From contig NZ_JAFLND010000003.1 in assembly GCF_017313105.1 (NCBI RefSeq), positions 498,879 through 562,878 of the forward strand: a stretch of DNA of 64,000 nucleotides, written 5' to 3'. The translations under genes and the position numbers were made by a program. This document shows positions 1 through 8,893 of this stretch, piece by piece (positions within the stretch are counted from its first letter, which is position 1; the number at the start of each line of letters is the position of its first letter). The notes under the pieces were generated by a model, which saw nothing but the letters and a program-made list of their open reading frames with translations, did no database searches and had not been told where the DNA came from. This DNA comes from [Muricauda] lutisoli (nom. illeg.). Its GTDB lineage: Bacteria; Bacteroidota; Bacteroidia; Flavobacteriales; Flavobacteriaceae.

Positions 1-122
1 ATATTCCCTTTATTTTTAATCGTACTAAACTCATAATCTCTTCCTAAAGCAAAAGGGCCATTCAAATAAGTGGCTTTACCAGTTATCTGAACAGCCCCTT
101 GCAATGGGCAAATTAACAAAAT
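1..122 (-). other. open in-frame stretch at left edge, possible partial gene
   Basis: On the minus strand, directly after the etfA stop and in the same frame, the reading frame stays open to the window edge (about 38 codons). It contains protein-like text such as GKATYLNGPFALGRDYEF. The other two minus frames and all plus frames are closed by stops. No ATG is present; a TTG would have to serve as start. I do not recognise a family. It could be the 5' end of a small gene downstream of etfA, or chance. Confidence 0.25.
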
Positions 123-1091
123 TTAAGCGTTTTGTGCTTTAAATTCTTTTAATTTTTCGATGAGTTCGGGCACTACTTCGAAGGCATCTCCGACAATTCC
201 ATAATCTGCAGCCTTAAAGAAAGGTGCCTCGGGGTCGTTGTTGATGACCACTTTTACTTTGGAAGCATTGATTCCTGCCAAATGTTGAATGGCTCCCGAG
301 ATACCTATGGCGATGTATAGATTACTGGCCACGGGTTTTCCCGTTTGGCCCACGTGTTCGCTATGTGGGCGCCATCCCATATCGGAAACTGGCTTGGAAC
401 ATGCGGTTGCGGCCCCCAATACATCGGCCAACTCTTCGATCATGCCCCAGTTTTCGGGTCCTTTAAGCCCACGTCCTCCAGACACCACGATATCGGCATC
501 GGCAATGGTTACTTTTCCGGTTACCCTGTCCACTTCCACTGATTTGGCGGTGAATGCATCATCACCCACCGATGGGCTGAAATCTTCAACTGCAGCGGAT
601 ACATTGTTTTCCACTACTCCGAAAGCATTGTTGGAAACACCAATGATTTTGATGTCTGCCGAAATCTCGGTCATGGCAAAACCTTTATTACTGAAAGCTG
701 TTCGCTTTACTACAAAAGGTGAAGTGCTTTCTGGAGCAGCCACTACATTGGGTACGTATCCAGCGGCTAATTTAGCTGTTAAAATAGGTGCCAAAAACTT
801 ACTGTCCGCGCTGGAACTCAATATAATTACTTTGGCGTCCTCTGCTTTGGCAGCCTGTTCCAATACACTGGCATAGGCTTTGGCATTAAAGGTGGCCAAC
901 GAGTCGTCCGATACCTTCAAAACTTTGGAAACCCCATAGGTTCCCAGTGAGGCATCGTCCTCTGCGTTAAAAGATACCGCTGTAACGGTCGTGCCTAAAT
1001 CTTGGGCCACTTTATGTGCATAAGAGGCCACTTCGAAAGCATTTTTTTTGAATTTTCCCTTCAGGGATTCTGTATATACTAGTACTGACAT
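123..1091 (-). CDS. etfA: electron transfer flavoprotein, alpha subunit
   Basis: ETF alpha forms a heterodimer with ETF beta. It holds FAD and passes electrons from acyl-CoA and other dehydrogenases to the quinone pool through ETF:quinone oxidoreductase. The 322-residue length is normal for the family. The C-terminal half carries the FAD-binding signature: SGGRGLKGPENW near residue 205, then HVGQTGKPVASNLYIAIGISG, which matches the conserved flavin site. The N-terminal half is the ETF alpha/beta-type fold. It lies 16 bases downstream of etfB on the minus strand and ought to be cotranscribed with it. Identification rests on these motifs and the partner gene and is secure. Confidence 0.96.
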   Translation of the reverse strand: MSVLVYTESLKGKFKKNAFEVASYAHKVAQDLGTTVTAVSFNAEDDASLGTYGVSKVLKVSDDSLATFNAKAYASVLEQAAKAEDAKVIILSSSADSKFLAPILTAKLAAGYVPNVVAAPESTSPFVVKRTAFSNKGFAMTEISADIKIIGVSNNAFGVVENNVSAAVEDFSPSVGDDAFTAKSVEVDRVTGKVTIADADIVVSGGRGLKGPENWGMIEELADVLGAATACSKPVSDMGWRPHSEHVGQTGKPVASNLYIAIGISGAIQHLAGINASKVKVVINNDPEAPFFKAADYGIVGDAFEVVPELIEKLKEFKAQNA

Positions 1092-1107
1092 AATTTTTTA
1101 ATCTTGT

Positions 1108-1854
1108 TTAGATGACTTTTGCTTCGTTGTGCAGTAGTTCGACCAATTCCCCGACATTTCCGGCATCCACTAACTTAACGGGACCTTTGGCCGCAGGTTT
1201 TTCAAATTTTTGGTCTTGTGTGGGCTGTGCGGCATCAACTGGTTCAACCACGTTTAATGCTTTTTTTCGAGCCATCATAATACCTCTCATATTGGGAATA
1301 CGAAGGTCACTTTCCTCGACCAATCCTTTTTGTCCACCAATTACCAATGGAAGTGATGTACTTATCGTTTCTTTACCTCCATCAATTTCGCGAACTGCGG
1401 TTGCCGTGTCTCCATCGATTTCCAGGCCAATGCAAGTGTTCACAAAGTTCATATCCAAAAGCGTGGCTAAAATTCCTGGTACCATTCCACCATTGTAGTC
1501 AATGGATTCCCGTCCTGCAATTACAAGGTCGTAATCACCATTTTTTACCACCTCGGCCAACTGTTGGGCTACGAAAAATCCATCCTTTGGTTCTGCATTT
1601 ACCCGAATGGCCTCATCGGCTCCAATGGCCAACGCTTTTCTAATGGTCGGCTCGGTTTGTTGGCCTCCTACGGTAACCACATGAACTGCAGCTCCTTGCT
1701 TTTCCTTGAACCACATTGCACGTGTCAACCCAAACTCGTCGTTTGGATTAATAACAAATTGAACCCCGTTTGTGTCAAACTGGGTATCGCCTTCCGTAAA
1801 ATTGATTTTGGAAGTAGTATCCGGTACGTTGCTTATGCAAACTAAAATCTTCAT
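1108..1854 (-). CDS. etfB: electron transfer flavoprotein, beta subunit
   Basis: This is the second ETF subunit, which binds AMP as a structural cofactor and contacts the partner dehydrogenases. The protein is 248 residues, the usual length, starting MKILVCISNVPDTTSKI as in Bacteroidota homologues. The AMP-binding region is visible as AGRESIDYNGGMVPG near residue 115. It is the first gene of the etfBA operon. A TAnnTTTG element on the minus strand and a 28-bp perfect palindrome lie immediately upstream, so transcription is probably repressible. Acyl-CoA dehydrogenase partners are not in the window. Confidence 0.96.
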   Translation of the reverse strand: MKILVCISNVPDTTSKINFTEGDTQFDTNGVQFVINPNDEFGLTRAMWFKEKQGAAVHVVTVGGQQTEPTIRKALAIGADEAIRVNAEPKDGFFVAQQLAEVVKNGDYDLVIAGRESIDYNGGMVPGILATLLDMNFVNTCIGLEIDGDTATAVREIDGGKETISTSLPLVIGGQKGLVEESDLRIPNMRGIMMARKKALNVVEPVDAAQPTQDQKFEKPAAKGPVKLVDAGNVGELVELLHNEAKVI

Positions 1855-1876
1855 ATATACTTAAGCTTTAGGTGTC

Positions 1877-1884
1877 CAAATATA
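1877..1884 (-). promoter_or_regulatory. predicted -7 element of the etfBA promoter
   Basis: Read on the minus strand this is TATATTTG, a perfect match to the Bacteroidota -7 consensus TAnnTTTG, 23 bases before the etfB ATG. The expected -33 position falls inside the palindrome at 1898-1925. Confidence 0.6.
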
Positions 1885-1897
1885 GTTATAAAATCCG

Positions 1898-1925
1898 AAA
1901 TTTATTATGCATGCATAATAAATTT
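1898..1925. promoter_or_regulatory. 28-bp perfect palindrome, likely operator for etfBA
   Basis: The sequence is a perfect inverted repeat centred on GCATGC (core TTATTATGCATGCATAATAA) with no mismatches over 28 bases. It begins 14 bases upstream of the predicted etfB -7 element, so it covers the -33 region where a bound repressor would block polymerase. It is not followed by a T-run, so it is not a terminator. A TetR-type dimeric regulator of acyl-CoA oxidation would be a natural ligand, but that is inference; no regulator gene is adjacent. Confidence 0.6.
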
Positions 1926-1972
1926 TGTTCTTTTTTTGGATTTTCCCCAAGCTATTTTCGGGTAGTTTTTGC

Positions 1973-1980
1973 TATTTTTG
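1973..1980 (+). promoter_or_regulatory. predicted -7 element of pdhB
   Basis: TATTTTTG matches TAnnTTTG and lies 42 bases before the pdhB ATG. No clear TTG at the -33 position was seen. Confidence 0.4.
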
Positions 1981-2021
1981 CTTGCGTTTTTAAGCAGACT
2001 ATAAATATTTAGTACGATTTA

Positions 2022-3002
2022 ATGAAAACATTACAGTTTAGGGAGGCAATAGCCGAGGCTATGTCCGAAGAAATGCGAAGAGATGATACCATTTATTTAA
2101 TGGGCGAGGAAGTAGCCGAGTATAACGGTGCTTATAAGGCTTCCAAAGGCATGTTGGATGAATTCGGACCAGAGCGGGTGATCGATACCCCGATTTCAGA
2201 ACTTGGTTTTGCCGGTATTGGTGTTGGTTCGGCAATGAACGGCAATAGGCCCATCATAGAATTTATGACATTCAACTTTTCTTTGGTTGGAATTGACCAA
2301 ATTATAAACAATGCTGCCAAAATTCGCCAAATGTCCGGCGGGCAGTTCAACTGTCCTATTGTATTTCGAGGTCCTACAGCTTCTGCAGGACAATTGGCCG
2401 CAACCCACTCTCAAGCTTTTGAAAGCTGGTATGCCAACACTCCCGGTCTTAAGGTTGTGGTTCCATCAAACCCAGCCGACGCAAAAGGATTGTTAAAATC
2501 GGCCATTCGTGATGACGACCCTGTAATTTTCATGGAATCTGAGCAGATGTACGGGGACAAAGGAGAAGTACCAGAAGGGGAATATACCATTCCACTAGGT
2601 GTAGCCGATATTAAAAGAGAAGGTACGGATGTGACCATCGTTTCTTTTGGAAAAATCATCAAAGAAGCCTACAAGGCTGCCGATGAATTGGAGAAAGATG
2701 GGATTAGCTGTGAAATCATTGATTTGAGGACAGTTCGTCCAATGGATCACGAAACTATTTTGGCTTCCGTGAAGAAAACCAACAGAATGGTGATTCTGGA
2801 AGAAGCATGGCCTTTTGGTAATGTGGCCACTGAAATTATTTATCACGTTCAGGATAAAGCATTCGATTATTTGGATGCCCCTATTGTAAAATTGAACACT
2901 GCAGATACCCCTGCACCGTACTCACCGGTGCTTTTGGCAGAGTGGTTGCCAAATCATGAAGATGTTATCAAGGCTGTTAAGAAAGTGTTATATAAGTTAT
3001 AA
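2022..3002 (+). CDS. pdhB: pyruvate dehydrogenase E1 component, beta subunit
   Basis: This is the E1 beta chain of the two-subunit type E1, which with the alpha chain and thiamine diphosphate decarboxylates pyruvate and passes the acetyl group to E2. The length (326 residues) and text such as MGEEVAEYNGAYKASKGM, DTPISELGFAGIGVG and LEEAWPFGN match E1 beta. The pyruvate assignment, rather than branched-chain 2-oxo acids, follows from close resemblance to the Bacteroidota pdhB pattern but is not certain from sequence alone. The alpha and E2 genes are not adjacent: etfBA is divergent upstream and an unrelated DUF5686 gene lies downstream behind a terminator. Confidence 0.92.
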   Translation: MKTLQFREAIAEAMSEEMRRDDTIYLMGEEVAEYNGAYKASKGMLDEFGPERVIDTPISELGFAGIGVGSAMNGNRPIIEFMTFNFSLVGIDQIINNAAKIRQMSGGQFNCPIVFRGPTASAGQLAATHSQAFESWYANTPGLKVVVPSNPADAKGLLKSAIRDDDPVIFMESEQMYGDKGEVPEGEYTIPLGVADIKREGTDVTIVSFGKIIKEAYKAADELEKDGISCEIIDLRTVRPMDHETILASVKKTNRMVILEEAWPFGNVATEIIYHVQDKAFDYLDAPIVKLNTADTPAPYSPVLLAEWLPNHEDVIKAVKKVLYKL

Positions 3003-3024
3003 AACCATATTTGTAAGGTATATT

Positions 3025-3057
3025 AGCCCTGTCAACTTTGTTGATGGGGCTTTTTTT
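3025..3057 (+). terminator. Rho-independent terminator after pdhB
   Basis: Imperfect hairpin AGCCCtGTCAAC / GTTGATgGGGCT followed by seven T, 23 bases after the pdhB stop. Confidence 0.8.
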
Positions 3058-3155
3058 AGGGAATATTTTTTGATTAGAAATTACTTTGAACCAAATTTGA
3101 CCTAAGTTTAGTGGGTAAACTTTTAAGGGTTGCCCATTGTCCCATATACCTGCCT

Positions 3156-5651
3156 ATGAAAAGAATCTTTTCTGTTTTTTTTCTCCTCTTTATTGTTAGT
3201 GTTGCTGCACAAACCAAAATCGAAGGTGTGGTTACCGATGATACAGGTATGCCCATCGCTTTTGCCAACATAATTTTTGTAAACTCCTCTGAGGGCACCA
3301 TAACCAACGACAATGGACATTTTTACCTGGAGTCGGATGAAACTTATAATACCATAAAAGTATCTTTCATCGGTTATGAAACCAAGGAAATTCCGCTGGA
3401 ACAAAAGGTGAGCTACGGTATGGAGATCGTGTTGACCGAATCTGCCGAGCAACTTCAGGAAGTGGTCATATATACAGGAAAACAATCCAAGAAGAATAAT
3501 CCGGCCATAGATATTCTGAGAAAAATATGGGCTAAAAAGCGGGAGAATGGCGTGCGCAAGTTCAAACAGTACCAATACGATAAGTATGAAAAAATTGAGT
3601 TTGATCTGAATGCCATAGATAGTGCACTGATCAAAAGTAAACTCTTTAAGGGGCTGGAATTCATGTTCGAGGACCTGGATACTTCAAGAATCACGGGGAA
3701 GACCTATTTGCCCATGTTTCTGAACGAAACATTTTCAAAAGTTTACGGCGATAACGTACTGGATAAGGAGAAGGAGGATGTCCTTGGCAACAAAAATTCT
3801 GGATTTAGCGGTAATCAGTCAATAACTGCATTTGTGGAAGACCTCTATTCAGATTACGACATTTACGATAATTACCTGAAGTTTTTTGATAAGAGTTTTA
3901 CAAGTCCATTGTCCAAAACAGGGGTAGATGTATACAATTATGTGTTGTCCGACAGCACATTTATTGATAACAAATGGTGTTACAACATTATTTATTACCC
4001 TAGGCGAAAGAACGAACTCACCTTTAAAGGCGATTTTTGGGTAAACGATACCACTTTCGCTATCAAAAAGATCAACATGCAGGTCACTAAGAGTGCCAAC
4101 ATCAACTGGGTAAAGGAAATTTATATCGAACAGGATTTTGATGTGGTCAGCGATTCGGTTTTTTTGTTGAGGCGAGACTACATGTTAAGCGATTTCAGTT
4201 TCTCCAAAAAGGAAGATTCTCGGGGGGTGTATGGCAAACGAACCACGGTTTTTGATAATTATAATTTTGACAATCCACGTTCCGAAGATTTTTATAAGGC
4301 CGTTGCAGATCCGTATGACCCTAGGGTGTTCTCGCAGGATAGTGTTTTCTGGAAAAATGCAAGATTGGAAAGCTTAAATGACGATGAATCGGGGATCTTT
4401 AAGCTGTTGGATACCTTAAAGACCGTTCCCAAGTTCAGGACCTACTACGATATTGTCAGTATTTTGGGCTCGGGCTATGTTGAAATCGATAAGTGGAATA
4501 TCGACATTGGGGATATCTACAGCACTTTTGGTTATAACGATGCCGAAGGTATTCGATTAAGAGCTGGCGCAAGAACATATTATGGCCAGAACGATATGTG
4601 GCGTTTGGAGGGTTATATGGCCTATGGTTTTGATGATAAGAAGTTCAAGCATGGGTTTTCAGGAAGATTTTTATTGGATCGAAAAAACCGTCTGATCATC
4701 TCTGGAGGAAATCGTCGGGATATTGAACAATTGGGGCTGAGCCTTACCAGTACCAATGATGTGATGGGTAGGAGCATCGCTTCATCCTCTTTGGTTACCG
4801 TAGGCTCCAACAATCGTTTGACCAATATTAATCTCTCTACACTAAACATGGAAATGGAACCGGTAAAAAATCTCAAGATCAATGTAGGCGGCTCGTTCCG
4901 TACCTTGAGTTCGGCATTGCCGGAAGCTTTCAGTTTGGATTATATAGACCCCACATCACCAACCGGTATTTCATCAGAAATAAGACAGTTCGACCTTAAT
5001 ACCACAGTGGTGTATACCCCGGGCAAACGTACAATTGGATATGGCGTGGAGCGCTCCGACATCAACGATGATTACAGTACTCTGGTGCTTAAATACACCA
5101 AAGGTGTAGATGGGTTTTTAGAGAGTGATTTCGATTATGAGAAAATCCAGTTTTCGTACCAACAGCCATGGCAAATAGGTGGTTTTGGTAGATTGACGAG
5201 CAGCGTTGAATTGGGTAAAACTTTTGGAACCGTGCCATTGGGGCTCTTGAGTGTTGTTCCCGGAAACCAAACATTGTTCTCACTTTACAATGTGTTTCCG
5301 AATCTGGATTTTTATGAATTCGTTACCGATACATACGCTACGGTTCACTTGGAGCACAACTTTAATGGAAGGTTGTTTTCTCGAATTCCATTGTTGCGTA
5401 AACTCAACCTCAGGGAAATTGTGGGTCTAAGAGGGGCGTGGGGCCAATTGTCCGAAGAAAATATCGCTTTGAGTGCCCCTACCAATATTCCCCTCATGGC
5501 GCCAGAAGACCAGGTGTATTGGGAATATTCTTTTGGTATAGGGAACATTTTTAAAATACTTCGGATAGACTTTAATTTTAGAGGAAATTATCTTCAAAAT
5601 CCAGATGCCAGGGCATTTGGGATAACCGGAACCTTCGGATTTAATTTTTAA
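3156..5651 (+). CDS. DUF5686 / carboxypeptidase-like regulatory domain outer-membrane protein
   Basis: The protein is 831 residues from the ATG at 3156. That start is preferred over an in-frame start 45 bases upstream because it opens directly on a signal peptide (KRIFSVFFLLFIVSVAAQ). Residues about 20-110 form a carboxypeptidase-regulatory-like beta-sandwich (IEGVVTDDTGMPIAFANIIF). The rest is the DUF5686 region, rich in alternating beta strands and ending in Phe (FGFNF), as expected of an outer-membrane barrel. The family is common in Bacteroidota and resembles the N-terminal layout of TonB-dependent receptors but lacks the plug. Function is unknown. It appears to be monocistronic. Confidence 0.85.
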   Translation: MKRIFSVFFLLFIVSVAAQTKIEGVVTDDTGMPIAFANIIFVNSSEGTITNDNGHFYLESDETYNTIKVSFIGYETKEIPLEQKVSYGMEIVLTESAEQLQEVVIYTGKQSKKNNPAIDILRKIWAKKRENGVRKFKQYQYDKYEKIEFDLNAIDSALIKSKLFKGLEFMFEDLDTSRITGKTYLPMFLNETFSKVYGDNVLDKEKEDVLGNKNSGFSGNQSITAFVEDLYSDYDIYDNYLKFFDKSFTSPLSKTGVDVYNYVLSDSTFIDNKWCYNIIYYPRRKNELTFKGDFWVNDTTFAIKKINMQVTKSANINWVKEIYIEQDFDVVSDSVFLLRRDYMLSDFSFSKKEDSRGVYGKRTTVFDNYNFDNPRSEDFYKAVADPYDPRVFSQDSVFWKNARLESLNDDESGIFKLLDTLKTVPKFRTYYDIVSILGSGYVEIDKWNIDIGDIYSTFGYNDAEGIRLRAGARTYYGQNDMWRLEGYMAYGFDDKKFKHGFSGRFLLDRKNRLIISGGNRRDIEQLGLSLTSTNDVMGRSIASSSLVTVGSNNRLTNINLSTLNMEMEPVKNLKINVGGSFRTLSSALPEAFSLDYIDPTSPTGISSEIRQFDLNTTVVYTPGKRTIGYGVERSDINDDYSTLVLKYTKGVDGFLESDFDYEKIQFSYQQPWQIGGFGRLTSSVELGKTFGTVPLGLLSVVPGNQTLFSLYNVFPNLDFYEFVTDTYATVHLEHNFNGRLFSRIPLLRKLNLREIVGLRGAWGQLSEENIALSAPTNIPLMAPEDQVYWEYSFGIGNIFKILRIDFNFRGNYLQNPDARAFGITGTFGFNF

Positions 5652-5698
5652 TTCACACGAAACCTCCAATTTATGGGGCCTATTCCAGTTATACTGGT

Positions 5699-5706
5699 TA
5701 TTTTTG
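5699..5706 (+). promoter_or_regulatory. predicted -7 element of ppa
   Basis: TATTTTTG matches TAnnTTTG, 21 bases before the ppa ATG. A small inverted repeat CCAGTtatACTGG (5685-5697) sits immediately upstream. Confidence 0.5.
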
Positions 5707-5727
5707 CATTATAAATATATCACTAAC

Positions 5728-6255
5728 ATGTCTAAAAAACCACGTATAACCTTTGATGTACTAGTAGAAATTCCCAAAGGTAGTAGAAACAAGTACGAAT
5801 ACGATTTTACGCTTAACAAAATTAGATTTGACCGAACCTTATTTTCCTCGATGATGTATCCCGGGGACTACGGTTTTATTCCGGAAACCTTGGCTTTGGA
5901 CGGCGATCCATTGGATGTATTGGTTCTTTGCACAGAGCCAACCTATCCCATGGTTGTAGTGGAAGTAAAGCCGGTCGGTGTTTTCCATATGACGGATGAA
6001 AAAGGTCCGGATGAAAAGATAATCTGTGTACCTGTTTCCGACCCGATTTGGAGCAAAAGGGATGACATCAGTGAGTTGAACCCACATAGATTAAAAGAGA
6101 TCGAACACTTCTTTCAGGTATATAAAGACCTAGAGGAGAAGAAAGTAGATACTGGAGGTTGGGGAGACGTTAATGAAGCGGTCAAAATCTATCACGAGTG
6201 TGTGAAACGCTATGAAGAAAGTGATCATAAAAAGAGACGTGCCTACACTATATAG
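5728..6255 (+). CDS. ppa: soluble inorganic pyrophosphatase (family I)
   Basis: This enzyme hydrolyses cytoplasmic pyrophosphate to two phosphates, pulling biosynthetic reactions forward. The protein is 175 residues from the ATG at 5728, typical for bacterial family I enzymes. The metal-binding signature DGDPLDVLVL is present near residue 59, along with EIPKGSRNKYEYD at the N-terminus and MYPGDYGFIPETL. A TTG 24 bases upstream would also be in frame, but the ATG fits the family start. It is followed by its own terminator and then by the membrane pyrophosphatase hppA, so both PPi-consuming systems are neighbours but probably separately transcribed. Confidence 0.95.
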   Translation: MSKKPRITFDVLVEIPKGSRNKYEYDFTLNKIRFDRTLFSSMMYPGDYGFIPETLALDGDPLDVLVLCTEPTYPMVVVEVKPVGVFHMTDEKGPDEKIICVPVSDPIWSKRDDISELNPHRLKEIEHFFQVYKDLEEKKVDTGGWGDVNEAVKIYHECVKRYEESDHKKRRAYTI

Positions 6256-6275
6256 ATTACATAACAATAAGTTTA

Positions 6276-6314
6276 AAAAAATGCGCTTTTAATAATTAAA
6301 GGCGCATTTTTTTT
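6276..6314 (+). terminator. Rho-independent terminator after ppa
   Basis: Hairpin AATGCGC-TTT / AAAG-GCGCATT followed by an eight-T tract, about 20 bases after the ppa stop. Confidence 0.85.
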
Positions 6315-6371
6315 ATTACTTCGTATTTTACTACATTAGCGGGCATTAAAAAATTCTAAACAAGCTAATCT

Positions 6372-8774
6372 ATGGATTTAATCGTAAAATTTTTGCCCGT
6401 ATTTGGTGTCTTGGGCCTTCTCTATGTATTCATTAAGAACGTATGGATTTCTAAACAAGAGGTCGGAGACGAAAAAATGGCAAGGATTGCCAAGAACATT
6501 GCGGATGGTGCAATGTCATTCTTAAAGGCTGAATATAAAATACTGAGCATTTTTGTTATTGCTGTGGCCGTATTGCTTTTCTTCAAAGGAAGTAATGAGG
6601 CTGGTTCCAATGGAATGGTGGCCGTATCTTTTGTTGTTGGTGCCATTTGTTCGGCCCTTGCCGGATTTATCGGAATGAAAGTCGCAACCAAGGCAAATGT
6701 AAGAACAACCAATGCCGCCAGAACTTCTTTAGGTAAGGCACTTGAAGTTGCATTCGCCGGAGGAGCGGTCATGGGTCTTGGAGTTGTAGGTTTAGGTGTT
6801 CTTGGATTGAGCGGACTCTTCATGATTTATAGTGGACAAGGTTGGGAAATTGCCGAAGTGCTCAATGTGCTTTCTGGTTTTTCACTTGGAGCATCGTCCA
6901 TAGCCCTTTTTGCACGTGTAGGCGGTGGTATCTATACGAAAGCTGCCGATGTTGGAGCTGACTTAGTGGGTAAAGTAGAAGCTGGAATTCCTGAGGATCA
7001 CCCATTGAACCCAGCGACCATTGCGGATAATGTGGGTGATAACGTTGGGGATGTTGCCGGAATGGGGGCCGACCTTTTCGAATCTTATGTGGGATCCATA
7101 ATCGGTACTATGGTTTTAGGAGCCGTTTTTGCCGGTTTACCGGAGTTTCAAACTGCTTTTGATGGACTTGGAGCTGTATATCTACCATTGGCATTGGCTG
7201 CCGTAGGGATTATCATGTCAATCATCGGAACATTCTTCGTGAGAGTAAAAGATGGTGGAAATCCGCAGACCGCATTGAATATAGGAGAGTTTGGTTCAGC
7301 AGCGTTAATGTTGGTTGCATCATACTTTATAATCAACGCCATGTTACCTGAAACTTGGGTAGAAGGTGGAAAAGAATTTACGGCAATGGGTGTTTTCTGG
7401 GCAACTATTGCTGGTCTGGTAGCTGGATTGCTAGTAGGAAAGGTAACGGAATATTATACAGGTACAGGTACAAAACCGGTCAACTCCATTGTACGTCAGT
7501 CCGAAACAGGTTCTGCAACAAACATTATTGCAGGGCTTGGTGTGGGAATGATGTCCACGGCCATACCGATCATATTGATTGCTGCGGCTATTTTGGTTTC
7601 CCATTATTTTGCCGGCTTGTATGGAATTGCGATTGCCGCTGTAGGTATGTTGGCCAATACGGGTATTCAACTTGCCGTTGATGCCTACGGACCTATTTCG
7701 GATAATGCAGGTGGTATTGCTGAAATGGCGGAATTGCCTGGAGAAGTTCGTGATAGAACCGATAAATTGGATGCCGTAGGAAACACTACAGCAGCCATTG
7801 GTAAAGGATTTGCCATTGCATCTGCTGCATTAACGGCATTGGCATTGTTTGCCGCCTTTATGAAAACAGCTGGTGTTAAATCCATCGATGTTTCCCAGCC
7901 AGATATTATGGCAGGGCTCTTGGTAGGCGGTATGCTTCCCTTTGTATTCTCTGCACTTTCAATGAATGCTGTTGGTAGAGCTGCTATGTCCATGATTGAA
8001 GAAGTCCGCAGGCAATTCAAGGATATTCCGGAATTAAAAGCTGCCTTGGCGGTAATGCGTAAATATGATTCTGATCTTTCCAAGGCCAATAAGGAAGACA
8101 TGGAGATTTTTGAAGCCGCGGATGGTAAAGCAGAATATCAAAAATGTGTGGCGATTTCTACGCAAGCATCCATTAAAGAAATGGTGTTGCCAGGTTTGTT
8201 GGCTATCGCCGTGCCAGTAGCTGTAGGATTTATTGGCGGCGCTGAAATGTTAGGAGGTCTTTTGGCCGGTGTAACCACAGCAGGTGTGCTGATGGCTATT
8301 TTCCAATCCAACGCTGGTGGAGCATGGGACAATGCCAAAAAAACGATCGAAAGCGAAGGTCGTAAAGGTAGTGATGCCCATAAGGCCGCCGTTGTAGGGG
8401 ATACTGTTGGTGATCCTTTTAAGGATACATCGGGTCCTTCCTTAAATATTTTGCTTAAATTGATGTCTGTTGTTGCTCTGGTCATAGCGCCTAGTTTAGT
8501 GAGTCTAGCGCCCGCCGATGAAGTGGGAATGTTGAAAGAGGATGCAACCATGATCACCATTACCGAAGAGGGGATGAAAGAAACCAAGGCGGTTGAAAAA
8601 CAGATTAGGGTTGAGGTCAGTAACACAGCGGATGGAGCATACAAAGCTATTGTTACTTCCAGTACCAATAGCAATGGAGAAGTAGTGGAGGAAACAGATG
8701 AGTTTACTGCCGATACCAAAGAAGAATTGGAAAAAATGATACAAGAATATAAGAGTGCTGAGGCAAAGAATTAG
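6372..8774 (+). CDS. hppA: ion-translocating membrane pyrophosphatase with C-terminal extension
   Basis: This integral-membrane enzyme couples pyrophosphate hydrolysis to H+ or Na+ export. The substrate motifs are present: [39 protein letters not shown] and [17 protein letters not shown]. At about residues 470-479 the text is [10 protein letters not shown]. Ala and Gly at the two positions where K+-independent enzymes carry Lys and Thr place it in the K+-dependent branch, which includes the Na+ pumps. The protein is 800 residues; the last 88 or so (from about 713) form a charged soluble tail with a [15 protein letters not shown] helix, beyond the normal family end. An ACATTAG box lies upstream. 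Confidence 0.95.
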   Translation: MDLIVKFLPVFGVLGLLYVFIKNVWISKQEVGDEKMARIAKNIADGAMSFLKAEYKILSIFVIAVAVLLFFKGSNEAGSNGMVAVSFVVGAICSALAGFIGMKVATKANVRTTNAARTSLGKALEVAFAGGAVMGLGVVGLGVLGLSGLFMIYSGQGWEIAEVLNVLSGFSLGASSIALFARVGGGIYTKAADVGADLVGKVEAGIPEDHPLNPATIADNVGDNVGDVAGMGADLFESYVGSIIGTMVLGAVFAGLPEFQTAFDGLGAVYLPLALAAVGIIMSIIGTFFVRVKDGGNPQTALNIGEFGSAALMLVASYFIINAMLPETWVEGGKEFTAMGVFWATIAGLVAGLLVGKVTEYYTGTGTKPVNSIVRQSETGSATNIIAGLGVGMMSTAIPIILIAAAILVSHYFAGLYGIAIAAVGMLANTGIQLAVDAYGPISDNAGGIAEMAELPGEVRDRTDKLDAVGNTTAAIGKGFAIASAALTALALFAAFMKTAGVKSIDVSQPDIMAGLLVGGMLPFVFSALSMNAVGRAAMSMIEEVRRQFKDIPELKAALAVMRKYDSDLSKANKEDMEIFEAADGKAEYQKCVAISTQASIKEMVLPGLLAIAVPVAVGFIGGAEMLGGLLAGVTTAGVLMAIFQSNAGGAWDNAKKTIESEGRKGSDAHKAAVVGDTVGDPFKDTSGPSLNILLKLMSVVALVIAPSLVSLAPADEVGMLKEDATMITITEEGMKETKAVEKQIRVEVSNTADGAYKAIVTSSTNSNGEVVEETDEFTADTKEELEKMIQEYKSAEAKN

Positions 8775-8797
8775 CTCTCGCTTTAAGGCAAAGCTGG

Positions 8798-8827
8798 AAA
8801 AACCACGCCATCGGCGTGGTTTTTTTA
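8798..8827 (+). terminator. Rho-independent terminator after hppA
   Basis: Perfect 7-bp stem CCACGCC / GGCGTGG with a three-base loop, flanked by A-run and seven T. Confidence 0.9.
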
Positions 8828-8893
8828 TTTAAGTTATAAAAAAAAGATGTAAAAATGTTTATGACTTTTTAATACTCGCTTATATTAGGGACA

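Noticed and set aside
289-876. 195-codon open frame opposite etfA
   Set aside because: Antisense shadow of a secure gene; no start context or motif.
8138-8719. 193-codon open frame opposite hppA
   Set aside because: Low-complexity Ser/Thr/Pro-rich antisense of Gly/Ala-rich membrane segments; shadow.
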